From assembly GCF_031843945.1 (NCBI RefSeq), contig NZ_JAVTJJ010000003.1, positions 1-64,000 of the forward strand: DNA of 64,000 nt, given 5' to 3'. Shown one piece after another: positions 8,964-17,673 of the stretch. How positions within the stretch are numbered: the stretch's first letter is position 1; each line of letters begins with the position of its first letter. Origin of the DNA: Paracidovorax sp031843945. Its GTDB lineage: Bacteria > Pseudomonadota > Gammaproteobacteria > Burkholderiales > Burkholderiaceae_C. The notes beneath the pieces were generated by a model. That model did not search any database, was not told the origin of the DNA, and saw nothing but the letters and a program-made list of their open reading frames with translations. A program made the translations under genes and the position numbers.

Positions 8964-11522
8964 TCAGTGCCCGCCGCCCAAATAGGCGCGCGTGAGCGCA
9001 TCGTTGGCGGCAATCTCCTCTGCCGTGCCTTGCGCCACGACACGGCCGCCCTCCAGCACATAGGCACGGTCGGCCAGCGACAGGGCCAAGGCGGCCATCT
9101 GATCTACCAGCACCAGGGTCATGGATTCATTGCGCAACGCGTCCAGTGCGGCGAACAGCTCCTCAATGACCTTGGGCGCCAGGCCCAGCGACGGCTCGTC
9201 GAGCAGCAACACTTTCGGCTGCGCCATGAGCGCACGCGCAATGGCCAGCATCTGCTGCTCCCCGCCCGACAGCAGGCCGGCACGCTGATGCAGCCGCTCG
9301 CGCAGGCGCGGAAAGCGCTGCAGCATCTGCTCCACGCGTGCCTCGCGGCCCTCGGGCACCAAGAATGCGCCCAGGCGGATGTTGTCGAGCACGGACAACT
9401 CCGGAAACACCTGCCGGCCTTCCGGCACGAGCACCAGCCCATGCGCCACCACCTGTTCAGCGCGCAAGGTGCCCAGCTCCACCCCCGCCAGGTGTATGCC
9501 TCCTTGCAACGGACGGTGCAAGCCGGCGAGCGAGCGCATCAACGTGCTCTTGCCCGCGCCATTGGCGCCGAGCAGCGCCACCAGTTCGCCCTGGCGCACC
9601 CGCAGATCCACGCCGTGCAACACCGGCTCGGCACCGTAGCCGGTCGTCAGATTCCCTACGCCGAGCACTTCGACAGTACCCTGTGGCAGCGTGCGGCCGA
9701 TGCCGCCGCGCACTGCCACGGCCCCACCCGCGCCGTCACCCAGGTATGCCTGACGCACCGCGGGATGCGCCTGCACCTCGGCCGGCGTGCCTTCGGCCAG
9801 ATGGCGGCCCGATTCCAGCACCACCACATGGTCGGACAGCCCCATCACCAGCGCCATGTCGTGCTCCACCAGCAGCACGCCCACGCCCTGGTCGGCAATG
9901 CGGCGCAGCAGCGCGGACAAGCGCTCCTTGTCTTCATGCGACAGCCCAGCCGCCGGCTCGTCCAGCAGCAGCACGTCGGGGTCGGTGGCCAGGGCGCGCG
10001 CAATCTCCACCAAGCGGCGATCCACGTGTGCCAGATCGGCGGCGCATGCCCAGGGGTCGCCCGCGTAGCCGCACCACGCCAACAGCGCCGCCGCCTGCGC
10101 CCCGGCCTGGGGCGAGCGGATGCGCATGGCGCCCAGCAACGCACCCAGGCGACCGCGCGGCAGGGCCAACGCCACGTTGTCGATCACGCTCAAGCTGCCG
10201 AACAGCTGCGAGGTCTGGTAGCTGCGGGCCACACCGGCCCGTGCAATACGCCATGCGCTCAGGCCCTGCACGGGCATGTCGCCCAGCAGGCAGCCGCCTT
10301 GCGTAGGCGTGTAGAAGCCGCTCAGCATGTTCAGCACCGTGCTCTTGCCCGCACCGTTGGGGCCGATCAGGCTGGTCACCTGGCCGGGCCGCACGCTGAA
10401 CGACAATTTCGACACCGCATGCACGCCGCCGAACACCATGGACAGGCCATCGGCCCGCAGCGTGCGGCGCACGCGGCTGCCCAGGGCCGGCGCGGCCCCT
10501 GCATTCAGCGACGCAGCCACCGCCGCAGCAGGCTCTGCTCGGCGAGGCCACAGGCGCAGCACCAGGCCGACCAGCCCCTGCGGCGCAGCCCACAGCACGG
10601 CCAGCAGCAGCGCGCCGAAGAAGAGCAGCCGGTATTCCTCCAGCCGCGCCAGCAGCTCCGGCAGCAGGCCCACGATGACGGCACCCACCAGCGGCCCCGC
10701 GATGCTGCCCGAGCCACCGATCATCACCACAAGCACGAAGAGGATGGACTGCAGGAACGAGAAACTGTGCGGCGTGACGAAGCCCGACAGCGGCGCGTAG
10801 AGCCCGCCCGCCACACCGGCCAGCAGCGCCGACACGGCAAAGGCCATGGTCTTGACGACGAGCGGATTCAGCCCGATGGATTCCGAGGCGGTTTCCGCAT
10901 CGCGCACGGCCCGCAAGGCCGCGCCCCAGCTGCCGCGCGACAGCCGCACGAAGGCCACCATAGCCAGCGCCGCAGCCACGATGGCTAGCGCCGCCACGGC
11001 TCTTTCGCCGCGCAGTGTGCCCCAGCCCAGGCTGGGCGCCGCAATGCCCATGATGCCGTTCTGCCCGCCTGTCAGCTCGCGCATCTCGACGGCGCTGTGT
11101 TCCACGATAAAGCCGAAGGCGATGGTGACCATCGCGAGGTAAGGACCCTTCACCCGCAGCGCAGGCAACGCCAGCAGTGCGCCCATGGCACCGGCGGCGA
11201 GGGCCGCCACGGGCCATGCGGCCCAGAAGCTCCAGCCGGCCTTGGTGGTGAGAATCGCCACGGCATAGGCACCGATGGCATAAAAGCCCACGTGGCCGAA
11301 CGAGACCTGTCCCGACAGGCCGAGCAGCACGTTCAGGCCAATGCCCACGATGGCCAGCAGCGCCACGTTGGCCAGCACGAAGACGTAATAGCCGTTGACG
11401 GTGGCGGCCAGCCCTATGCCCCCCAGCACGGCGGCAATGCCCAGAATCCACAGCCCCGTCCCGGCCAGGCGGCCTCGCGCTGGCGCGCTGCGTCCCACGT
11501 TGTGTTGTTCAACCATGTTCAT
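8964..11522 (-). CDS. LivM-LivG-LivF triple-fusion ABC transporter protein
   Basis: A single 852-residue frame holds three normally separate proteins. Residues about 1-330 are a LivM-type permease (GLSGQVSFGHVGFYAIGAYA and many hydrophobic helices). About 360-600 is a LivG-type ATPase (Walker A GPNGAGKST, Walker B VLLLDEPAAGLSHED). About 625-850 is a LivF-type ATPase (Walker A GANGAGKST, signature LSGGEQQM, Walker B VLLLDEPSLGLAP). The first ATPase has a weakly recognisable signature (DLAHVDRRLVEIARAL replaces LSGGQ), which is odd. The start codon overlaps the livH stop as ATGA. With the LivH gene and the binding protein it makes a complete importer; context suggests an amide or ureide substrate. 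Confidence 0.92.
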   Translation of the reverse strand: MNMVEQHNVGRSAPARGRLAGTGLWILGIAAVLGGIGLAATVNGYYVFVLANVALLAIVGIGLNVLLGLSGQVSFGHVGFYAIGAYAVAILTTKAGWSFWAAWPVAALAAGAMGALLALPALRVKGPYLAMVTIAFGFIVEHSAVEMRELTGGQNGIMGIAAPSLGWGTLRGERAVAALAIVAAALAMVAFVRLSRGSWGAALRAVRDAETASESIGLNPLVVKTMAFAVSALLAGVAGGLYAPLSGFVTPHSFSFLQSILFVLVVMIGGSGSIAGPLVGAVIVGLLPELLARLEEYRLLFFGALLLAVLWAAPQGLVGLVLRLWPRRAEPAAAVAASLNAGAAPALGSRVRRTLRADGLSMVFGGVHAVSKLSFSVRPGQVTSLIGPNGAGKSTVLNMLSGFYTPTQGGCLLGDMPVQGLSAWRIARAGVARSYQTSQLFGSLSVIDNVALALPRGRLGALLGAMRIRSPQAGAQAAALLAWCGYAGDPWACAADLAHVDRRLVEIARALATDPDVLLLDEPAAGLSHEDKERLSALLRRIADQGVGVLLVEHDMALVMGLSDHVVVLESGRHLAEGTPAEVQAHPAVRQAYLGDGAGGAVAVRGGIGRTLPQGTVEVLGVGNLTTGYGAEPVLHGVDLRVRQGELVALLGANGAGKSTLMRSLAGLHRPLQGGIHLAGVELGTLRAEQVVAHGLVLVPEGRQVFPELSVLDNIRLGAFLVPEGREARVEQMLQRFPRLRERLHQRAGLLSGGEQQMLAIARALMAQPKVLLLDEPSLGLAPKVIEELFAALDALRNESMTLVLVDQMAALALSLADRAYVLEGGRVVAQGTAEEIAANDALTRAYLGGGH

Positions 11523-12397
11523 ACCTTGCGCACCAGGGCACGCCCGAAGAGCCCGTTGGGACGCGCGGCCAGCGCCACGATCACGAGCGAGAAAGTGAGG
11601 ATCTGCGTGTAGCCCGAGCCGAGCGTCGTGGTCACCAGCGCCTCGACCAGTCCGAACAGCAGGCCGGCCAGCATCACGCCCCATGCGCTGGATACGCCCC
11701 CCAGAATGGCCACCGCAAACGCCTTCAACCCGAACAGCGTGCCCATGTCGGACTGCACGTTGAAGAGCGGCGCGATCAGCACGCCCGCAATGCCCGCGAA
11801 CAGCGCCGACACGGCAAAGGCAGCGGCCACCACACGGCCGATGGGAATGCCCATCAGCCGCGCCGCGTCACGGTTCTGCACCACCGCCAGCATGGCCGTT
11901 CCCCAGCGCGTGCGGCGCGCCACCACGTGCAGCGCAGCGGCCAGCGCCAATCCCACGACAGGAATCAACAACTGCAGCGGATACACACCCAGCCCCTGCC
12001 CGCCCAGCTCGATGGGCGACTGGGCCAGCGGCGACGGCAGGCTGCGCGGTTCCTTGCCGAAGGTGAACATGACCACGTTGTCCACCACGATGCCCAGCGC
12101 CACGGTGGCCATCAGCCAGGCGTCGGAGCCCCGGCTGGCGAAGGGCCGCACGGCCACGAACTCCACCACCAGGCCATAGAGCGCGCACAGCAGCAGCGCC
12201 AGGGCGATGGCCACCGGCATGGGCCAGCCCAGGGTCATGGCAAAACCATAGGTGAGCACGGCGCCCAGCATCATGGAACTGCCTTGCGCGAAGTTCACAG
12301 TGCCGGAGACGACATAGGTGACGTGGAATCCCAGCGCCATCAGCCCGTACATGCTGCCCAGGCCGATGCCGCTGATGAGGGCGGAGAGAAATAGCAT
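11519..12397 (-). CDS. livH: LivH-type ABC transporter permease
   Basis: 292 residues, almost wholly hydrophobic, with the LivH family pattern: an N-terminal GIGLGSMYGLMALGFHVTYVVSG helix, VNFAQGSSMMLGA, and a C-terminal ATLGSGYTQ-like region before RPNGLFGR. It forms the membrane channel with the LivM part of the next gene. The frame opens with a TTG at 12436, but the ATG at 12397 starts right at the first helix and is preferred. Its stop codon overlaps the next start (ATGA), so the two are translationally coupled. Confidence 0.9.
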   Translation of the reverse strand: MLFLSALISGIGLGSMYGLMALGFHVTYVVSGTVNFAQGSSMMLGAVLTYGFAMTLGWPMPVAIALALLLCALYGLVVEFVAVRPFASRGSDAWLMATVALGIVVDNVVMFTFGKEPRSLPSPLAQSPIELGGQGLGVYPLQLLIPVVGLALAAALHVVARRTRWGTAMLAVVQNRDAARLMGIPIGRVVAAAFAVSALFAGIAGVLIAPLFNVQSDMGTLFGLKAFAVAILGGVSSAWGVMLAGLLFGLVEALVTTTLGSGYTQILTFSLVIVALAARPNGLFGRALVRKV

Positions 12398-12549
12398 CGT
12401 GGTGATTGATCGAATGCGGTGAAGGAATGACGGCAAGCCGCGTTGGAAGACGGCCTGAAGCGGTCAAGAAAGCTCAGCGAAGCGGTTCTGGCCAGGCGCT
12501 ACACGCCAGATTGATGGCAGGCAGTACGGCTGGTACGACAAGACACAGC

Positions 12550-12581
12550 AACGACGCCAGAAGCGCTTTATTGGCGGCGTT
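12550..12581 (-). promoter_or_regulatory. Stem-loop directly after the binding-protein gene
   Basis: Nine-base arms (12550-12558 and 12573-12581, one mismatch) with a 14-base loop, starting at the stop codon of the binding-protein gene. Similar intercistronic stem-loops after binding-protein genes are known to stabilise the upstream mRNA and lower expression of the permease genes. No T-run follows, so a full terminator is unlikely. Confidence 0.4.
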
Positions 12582-13765
12582 TACTGCTTGTCCAGCCCCA
12601 CGGGCAGGATGCGGTTGCCGATGAACTGCGCCCACACGTAGTCGTTTTCGTTCAGCGCGTCGTGGTTGGCTTCGGTGAAAGGCTTGTCATAGGTCTTGAT
12701 CAGGCCCTCGTACTTGTCGATCTTGTAGAAGCCCTGGCGCAAGGCATTGCCTTCGGTGCTGCCGGCCTTGGCAATCGCCAGCGCAGCCAGCTGCACGGCG
12801 TCGTAGGCATTGGCCACGCCGACGGCCGGCGTGATGTTGTCCGGCCCCTTGATCTCCGGGTAGCGGGACTTGAGCGCGGCCAGAACCTTCTCGCCCACGG
12901 GCGACTGCTTGCCGAAGAAGCTGTAGGTCTGCACGAAGTGCACGTTCTTGGCATTGGGCCCACCCAGCTCGGTGAAGCGGCCACCGGCCGGCCCCCAGTG
13001 CGAAACGATGGGCACCTGCCAGCCCATGCGGTCGAGCGACTTGACCACCTGCGCCGACGGCCCCACGTTGCCCACCATGAACAGCGTGTCGGCACCGGCG
13101 GCCTTCAGGCGCGTGAGCTGCGGCACCACGTCCACGTCGCTGTCGTTGAACTTCTCGATGGCCGCGGCCTTCATGCCCTTGGCGGCCAGCGCGGCGGTCA
13201 GGCCCTTCTCGTTCGATTCACCCCAGGGGTTGTTCACCAGAATCATCCCTGGGTTCTTCGCGCCGAAGGTCTTCTGCGCATAGGCCAGCATGCCCCGGTC
13301 CACGATCTCGTCCACCGCGGACACGCGGAAGGCGAAGTTGGGCTGGGCGCCGTTCTTGGTGATGGGCGTGCCTGCGGCCCAGGGGCCCATGAACGGCACC
13401 TTTTCCTGATTGGCCAGTTGCACGATGGCGATCGACACGGGCGTATCGAGCCCGCCAAACAGCACCGCCACCTTCTCGCGGTAGATCAGTTCACGCGCAG
13501 CCGTAACGCCCTTGGCCGGGTTGGCCTCGTCATCGCGGCGCACCAGCTCGAGCTTGCGGCCACCCAGCAGGCCCCCCTTGGAATTGATCTCTTCGATGGC
13601 AATGGTCATGCCCCGGGTGATCGACTCGCCCGCCAGGGCCGACTGGCCCGACAGCGCCGTGACCAGGCCGATCTTGATGGGCTCGGCAGCCTGCGCGGCC
13701 CCCACGAACGAGGCAGCGGCCAGGGCGGCCAGGGTGAATGTGCGACGGGTCGTCTTGGAACTCAT
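12581..13765 (-). CDS. Periplasmic substrate-binding protein, Liv type (type I fold)
   Basis: 394 residues. A signal peptide (residues about 1-26, twin-arginine-like TTRRTFTLAALAAASF, cleavage near AQA/AEP) is followed by a type I periplasmic binding domain (IKIGLVTALSGQSALAGESITRGMTIAIEEIN, then the typical GGLDTPVSIA region). A GGAG sequence lies 8 bases before the ATG at 13765, which fixes the start. It is first in a left-pointing operon with LivH, the LivMGF fusion, an AtzH/HpxZ-like protein and an HpxW-like hydrolase. The ligand is unknown; the neighbouring amide hydrolases suggest an amide, ureide or related nitrogen compound rather than leucine. Confidence 0.9.
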   Translation of the reverse strand: MSSKTTRRTFTLAALAAASFVGAAQAAEPIKIGLVTALSGQSALAGESITRGMTIAIEEINSKGGLLGGRKLELVRRDDEANPAKGVTAARELIYREKVAVLFGGLDTPVSIAIVQLANQEKVPFMGPWAAGTPITKNGAQPNFAFRVSAVDEIVDRGMLAYAQKTFGAKNPGMILVNNPWGESNEKGLTAALAAKGMKAAAIEKFNDSDVDVVPQLTRLKAAGADTLFMVGNVGPSAQVVKSLDRMGWQVPIVSHWGPAGGRFTELGGPNAKNVHFVQTYSFFGKQSPVGEKVLAALKSRYPEIKGPDNITPAVGVANAYDAVQLAALAIAKAGSTEGNALRQGFYKIDKYEGLIKTYDKPFTEANHDALNENDYVWAQFIGNRILPVGLDKQ

Positions 13766-13895
13766 GTTGGTACTCCAGGCTGGAATGAAGCTGCGGGTTG
13801 GGCGGAGCGTGACTACTTCGCGTGGCGTACCACGTGCAAGCACCATGCCAGCGTCAACCATCCATTACTTTTATTGCCAACATATGTAAATTCAT

Positions 13896-13907
13896 ATCGT
13901 CAACAAT
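13896..13907. promoter_or_regulatory. Candidate GntR operator in the divergent promoter region
   Basis: This 12-mer, ATCGTCAACAAT, matches 10 of 12 bases of the core of the perfect palindrome at 16713-16730 in front of the GntR gene. It sits in the 226-base gap between the divergent arms of the locus, within an AT-rich patch (13860-13910) that also has an ATATG...CATAT dyad. I could not assign -35/-10 boxes with confidence. Confidence 0.45.
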
Positions 13908-13991
13908 TTGGCACACCACTTGCTCACACCGCAATGGAGCGGCCTGCCAGGCCATACAGCACCAACCCGGTGCACCCATCGGAGAACCCCT

Positions 13992-14465
13992 ATGCAACAC
14001 GCCCCCTTCGAGGGCACGCCCGCACCTGCGCAGGACGCGGGCTCGCTGGTAGAAGAATTCCTGCGCCTCATCATGATTCCTGCGCCCGAGCAGGCCAGCC
14101 GCCTGGTGTCGCCCCAGCTCGCCATCCGCTTCACGGGCGGTCGCGCCATGCAGCGCCCTGCCGACTGCGCCGCCTTCAATGCCCAGCGCTACGCCTGGGT
14201 GAAGAAGCGGTTCGAGCGCACGGACGTGGCCCAGGGTGCGACCGATGCGGAGGCCGTCGTCTACAACACCGGAACGCTGCACGGCGCCTGGCCCGACGGC
14301 ACACCGTTCGAGGGCAACCGCTACATCGACCGCTACGTGGTGTGCCACGGGCTCATCGTGCAGATGGATGTGTGGAACGACAGCGCGGAATGGCTGCTGG
14401 TGCGGGCTGGTCTGGCTGCGCCCTGGCCGTCGCCCATGCAGCCCCCCGCGGAGCCGGGCGCATGA
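13992..14465 (+). CDS. NTF2/SnoaL-like protein
   Basis: 157 residues. GGAGAA 8 bases before the ATG supports the start. The pattern resembles SnoaL-like small proteins: an N-terminal helix (SLVEEFLRLIM), a strand region with AIRFTGG, and near the end NRYIDRYVVCHGLIVQMDVWND. Such folds serve as small hydrolases, isomerases or dehydratases, or as accessory subunits. It begins the right-pointing arm of the locus and its stop overlaps the next start as ATGA. A second, differently related NTF2-like protein is encoded in the left arm (8504-8920). The reaction is unknown. Confidence 0.7.
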   Translation: MQHAPFEGTPAPAQDAGSLVEEFLRLIMIPAPEQASRLVSPQLAIRFTGGRAMQRPADCAAFNAQRYAWVKKRFERTDVAQGATDAEAVVYNTGTLHGAWPDGTPFEGNRYIDRYVVCHGLIVQMDVWNDSAEWLLVRAGLAAPWPSPMQPPAEPGA

Positions 14466-15391
14466 GCGCGTATGGCATGGGGCCGCTGCCCTCTCACGGC
14501 CGTTTCGGCTATTCGGCCATCCCCGACCGGCCCGACTACGCATGGCCGGGCGGCGCGCGATTGGCCGTGTACCTGGGCTTCAACCTGGAACACTTTGCTT
14601 TCGGTGAAGGCCTGGGCGCGCGCATCGGCCCGGTCTCGCCCGAGCCGGACGTGCTCAACTACAGCTGGCGCGAGTACGGCAACCGCGTGGGCGCCTGGCG
14701 CTGCCTGTCACTGTTCGACCAGCTGGGGCTGCCCACCGGCTGCCTGCTGAATACCGCGATGTACGACCACTGCCCCGAGCTGGTCGCGGCCTTTGCGGCG
14801 CGGGGCGACGAGCTCATCGGCCACGGCCACACCAATGCGGAGCGCCAGGGCGCGATGGCAGAGCATGAAGAGCGCGCGCTGCTGGCCGGCTGCCGTGTCC
14901 GCATCGAGCAGATGAGCGGCAGCGCGCCCACGGGCTGGCTGTCGCCCTGGATCTCCGAGAGCCGCGCAACGCCCGATTTGCTGGCCGAGACCGGCTATGC
15001 CTACACGCTGAACTGGGCGCATGACGACCAGCCCCTGCCCATGCACACGCGCGGCGGTGCCCCGCTGTGGTCGGTGCCCTACCCGCAGGAGCTGAACGAC
15101 ATTCCGATGATCGTCGCGCGCAACCTGGATGGCCGCGACTTCGCCCAGATGATTGTCGACAACTTCGACGAGATGCTGATGCAAAGCGCCAGCCAGCCGC
15201 TGGTAATGGGCATTGCCCTGCACCCGTACCTGGTGGGCCAGCCCTACCGGCTGCGCCACCTGCGCCATGCGCTGGAACACCTGTGCCGGGCACGCGATGC
15301 GGGCCAGATCTGGTTCACCACGCCGGGCGCGGTCTGCGGCCACATGCAGGCGCTGTTTCCCACCGCTGCCACCACAGGGCTCGCGACCTGA
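14462..15391 (+). CDS. Polysaccharide deacetylase family (CE4-like) hydrolase
   Basis: 309 residues starting at the ATG that overlaps the previous stop. Features of the CE4/PuuE-type branch: RLAVYLGFNLEHFAFGEG near the start, NYSWREYGNRVGAWR, and a metal-binding-like GDELIGHGHTNAERQG (HGH near residue 120) and IALHPYLVGQPYRLRHLRHAL near the C-terminus. PuuE-type relatives include cofactor-independent allantoinases, which open the allantoin ring; this would fit the ureide-like context, but relatives also act on other amides. Cytoplasmic (no signal peptide). Translationally coupled to the NTF2-like gene and followed 41 bases later by the amidase gene. Confidence 0.8.
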   Translation: MSAYGMGPLPSHGRFGYSAIPDRPDYAWPGGARLAVYLGFNLEHFAFGEGLGARIGPVSPEPDVLNYSWREYGNRVGAWRCLSLFDQLGLPTGCLLNTAMYDHCPELVAAFAARGDELIGHGHTNAERQGAMAEHEERALLAGCRVRIEQMSGSAPTGWLSPWISESRATPDLLAETGYAYTLNWAHDDQPLPMHTRGGAPLWSVPYPQELNDIPMIVARNLDGRDFAQMIVDNFDEMLMQSASQPLVMGIALHPYLVGQPYRLRHLRHALEHLCRARDAGQIWFTTPGAVCGHMQALFPTAATTGLAT

Positions 15392-15432
15392 TCGCGCGCG
15401 CCGGCCGTTTCCCATTCCTAGCCCGTCACACC

Positions 15433-16653
15433 ATGTCCTCCACGACCACCCCGTTTTCCATCGATGACACCGCACGCGCCTGGGTGCCCCACGGGCGCTT
15501 CACCGTGCCCGGGGCGCCCACGGGCGCGCTGGCGGGCCTGAGCTTTGCCGCCAAGGATGTCTTTGACGTCGCCGGCCACACCACCGGCGCGGGCAACCCG
15601 ACCTGGCTGGCCACCCATGCGCCCGCCGAGCAGCACAGCCTGCTGGTGGAGCAGCTGCTGGCAGCGGGCGCCACGCTGCAGGGCAAGGTGATCTCCGACG
15701 AGTTGGCCTACAGCATCCACGGCCACAACCTTCACTACGGCATGCCGCTCAACCCTGCGGCGCCAGACCGCATTCCCGGCGGCTCGTCCAGTGGCTCGGT
15801 GGCCGCCGTGGCGGCGCGGCTGGTGGACTTTGCCCTGGGCACGGACACGGGCGGCTCCACCCGCGTGCCCGCCAGCTATTGCGGCGTGTGGGGCCTGCGG
15901 ACCACGCACGGACTGCTGCCGCGCGAGGGACTGGTGCCGCTGCACCCGAGCTTCGATACCGCCACCTGGTTTGCACACGATGCGCGCACCTTTGCCCGTG
16001 TGGCAGATGTTCTGGCGCCAGCGCAGCCCTTCACGCCGCGCCGCGTGCTGCGGGTCGACGATGCGCTGGCCGAGGCCGACGCGGCCTTCGCGCCGCTGCT
16101 GGCCCAGGTGGCGGCCGCGCTGCAGGCGAGCACCGGCGCAGCGGTGCAGCCGGTGTTGGCCGCTGATGCCGGCGATACGCTGGAGCAATGGCGCCGGCAC
16201 TACGTGGCCTGGGGCGCGCATGAAGGCTGGCAGGCCCACGGAGCGTGGATCAGCAGCCATGCGCCCGCGTTCGAAGACGCCATCGCCGGCCGCTGGCAGG
16301 CGGCCAGCCAGGTCGATGCGGCCAGCGCCCGGCAGGCCCAGGCCGAAGGCCTGGCCATCAGGGAGCGGGTGCGCGCGCTGGTGGGCGACGATGCCGTCAT
16401 GCTGCTGCCCTCTGCGGCAACGGCAGCGCCCCGGCGCGATGCGGGCGGCGCGGAGATCGACGCCATCCGCATGCGCACCCTGCGCATCAGCTGCATCGCA
16501 GGGCTGGCGGGCTTGCCGCAGGTCAGCCTGCCGCTGCGCCTGCCAGACGGCCTGCCCGCAGGCATCTCGCTGATCGGCCCGGCCGGCAGCGACCGGGCGC
16601 TGGTGCACCTGGCCGTGCAGGTGTGGCAGGCGCTGCAGCCTGCGCAGGCCTGA
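15433..16653 (+). CDS. Amidase signature family hydrolase
   Basis: 406 residues. The amidase signature is intact: catalytic Lys in SFAAKDVFDVAG, first Ser in the GGSSSGSVAAVAA region and the second in GTDTGGSTRVPASYCGVWGLRTTHG (Ser-cisSer-Lys triad). It hydrolyses a carboxamide bond. Within the family it resembles AtzE/HpxY-type enzymes in context, because HpxW- and HpxZ/AtzH-like genes are encoded in the facing arm; however, the small AtzG/HpxX partner is not found beside it. It is shorter than GatA (about 480). The ATG at 15433 is the first in-frame ATG matching the family start; no strong ribosome binding site is seen. Confidence 0.88.
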   Translation: MSSTTTPFSIDDTARAWVPHGRFTVPGAPTGALAGLSFAAKDVFDVAGHTTGAGNPTWLATHAPAEQHSLLVEQLLAAGATLQGKVISDELAYSIHGHNLHYGMPLNPAAPDRIPGGSSSGSVAAVAARLVDFALGTDTGGSTRVPASYCGVWGLRTTHGLLPREGLVPLHPSFDTATWFAHDARTFARVADVLAPAQPFTPRRVLRVDDALAEADAAFAPLLAQVAAALQASTGAAVQPVLAADAGDTLEQWRRHYVAWGAHEGWQAHGAWISSHAPAFEDAIAGRWQAASQVDAASARQAQAEGLAIRERVRALVGDDAVMLLPSAATAAPRRDAGGAEIDAIRMRTLRISCIAGLAGLPQVSLPLRLPDGLPAGISLIGPAGSDRALVHLAVQVWQALQPAQA

Positions 16654-16712
16654 GCCGGGCCGGCAAAAGGGCGGCCGGAAAGCGCGACAATCGCTGAAAA
16701 CACAGACGCCTG

Positions 16713-16730
16713 GGCATTGTCGACAATGCC
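16713..16730. promoter_or_regulatory. 18-bp perfect palindrome, likely GntR operator
   Basis: GGCATTGTCGACAATGCC reads the same on both strands. Its core resembles operators of FadR-type GntR regulators (TTGT-N-ACAA type). It ends 13 bases before the preferred GntR start at 16744 and overlaps an alternative ATG at 16726, so binding would allow autorepression. A 10-of-12 match to its core occurs at 13896-13907. Confidence 0.65.
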
Positions 16731-16743
16731 TGTCGAACATTCC

Positions 16744-17610
16744 ATGGCCACCCCAAAAACCTCCAGCCCCGCGCCCAAGCCGCGGCCGGCCGTCCGCAAG
16801 GCAGCGCCTGCTGCCGCACGCCCCACAGTGCGTTCTGCGAAGCGCCCCGCACCGCAACCCAAAGCGTTGCCTGCATCCTTGCCTGAAGCGCCGCTCGCAG
16901 GCCCCGCCATCGAGGCCGCCACGCTGCCGGGCATGCGCACCGGCGACGATGTGGAAACGCGCATCTACAACACCGTGTTCGAAAGCGTGATGACGCAGCG
17001 CCTCACACCGGGCACCAAGCTGCCCGAGGCGTCGCTGTGCGCGCTGTTCGGCGTGCGCCGCGCCACGGTGCGCAAGGTGCTGCAGACGCTGGCGCACGAC
17101 CACATCGTGGAGCTGCGCCCGAACCGGGGCGCGGTGGTGGCGGCCCCCTCGCCGGAAGAAACCCGCAAGATCTTCGAGGCGCGCCGGGCGCTGGAGGCCG
17201 CCATAGTGCGGCTGGCCACCCACCACGCCACGCCGGCCGATCTGGCGTCGCTGCGCGTTCAGCTGCAGCAGGAGCACGACGCCATGCACAGCTTCACGCA
17301 GCCGGCGTGGGCACGGCTGGCCAGCTCGTTCCATCTGCGGCTGGCGGAGCTGGCGCGCAACCCCATCCTGCAGCGCTACCTGATGGAGCTGGTGTCGCGC
17401 TGCTCGCTCATCGTGGCGCTGTACGAGCCGCCGGGCAAGGCGTCGTGCGAGCACGAGGAGCATGCGCGCGTGGTGGAACTCATCGCGCAGGGCGACGCCG
17501 AGGGCGCCGTCCGCGTGATGGAGGGCCATCTGCTGGAGCTCGAGCGCAACGTCTGCATGCAGCACGATGCGCCGGGCAACAGCCTGGCGCGCATGCTGGG
17601 CATGGGCTGA
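16744..17610 (+). CDS. GntR family regulator, FCD (FadR) subfamily
   Basis: About 288 residues. An unusual Pro/Ala/Lys-rich, probably disordered N-terminal tail of some 65 residues precedes the winged helix (ETRIYNTVFESVMTQRLTPGTKLPE, ALFGVRRATVRKVLQTLAHD). The FCD ligand-binding domain follows (RKIFEARRALEAAIVRLA, FHLRLAELARNPILQRYLMELVSRC, ending in AVRVMEGHLLELE). FCD domains usually bind small organic acids, often through a metal. An upstream ATG (16726) and TTG lie inside the palindrome at 16713-16730; the ATG at 16744 leaves the palindrome untranslated. It probably controls both arms of the locus. Confidence 0.88.
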   Translation: MATPKTSSPAPKPRPAVRKAAPAAARPTVRSAKRPAPQPKALPASLPEAPLAGPAIEAATLPGMRTGDDVETRIYNTVFESVMTQRLTPGTKLPEASLCALFGVRRATVRKVLQTLAHDHIVELRPNRGAVVAAPSPEETRKIFEARRALEAAIVRLATHHATPADLASLRVQLQQEHDAMHSFTQPAWARLASSFHLRLAELARNPILQRYLMELVSRCSLIVALYEPPGKASCEHEEHARVVELIAQGDAEGAVRVMEGHLLELERNVCMQHDAPGNSLARMLGMG

Positions 17611-17673
17611 GGGCCGACCGGCCCGCCCACCCGCTGCGGATAATGGCTTGACCACCGTCATCGAGAAGAAATC

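Noticed and set aside
12662..14461. Very long plus-strand open frame across the binding-protein gene and upstream region
   Set aside because: It is the GC-rich antisense of the binding protein; only the part after 14462 (the CE4 hydrolase) looks like a protein family and has coupled translation.
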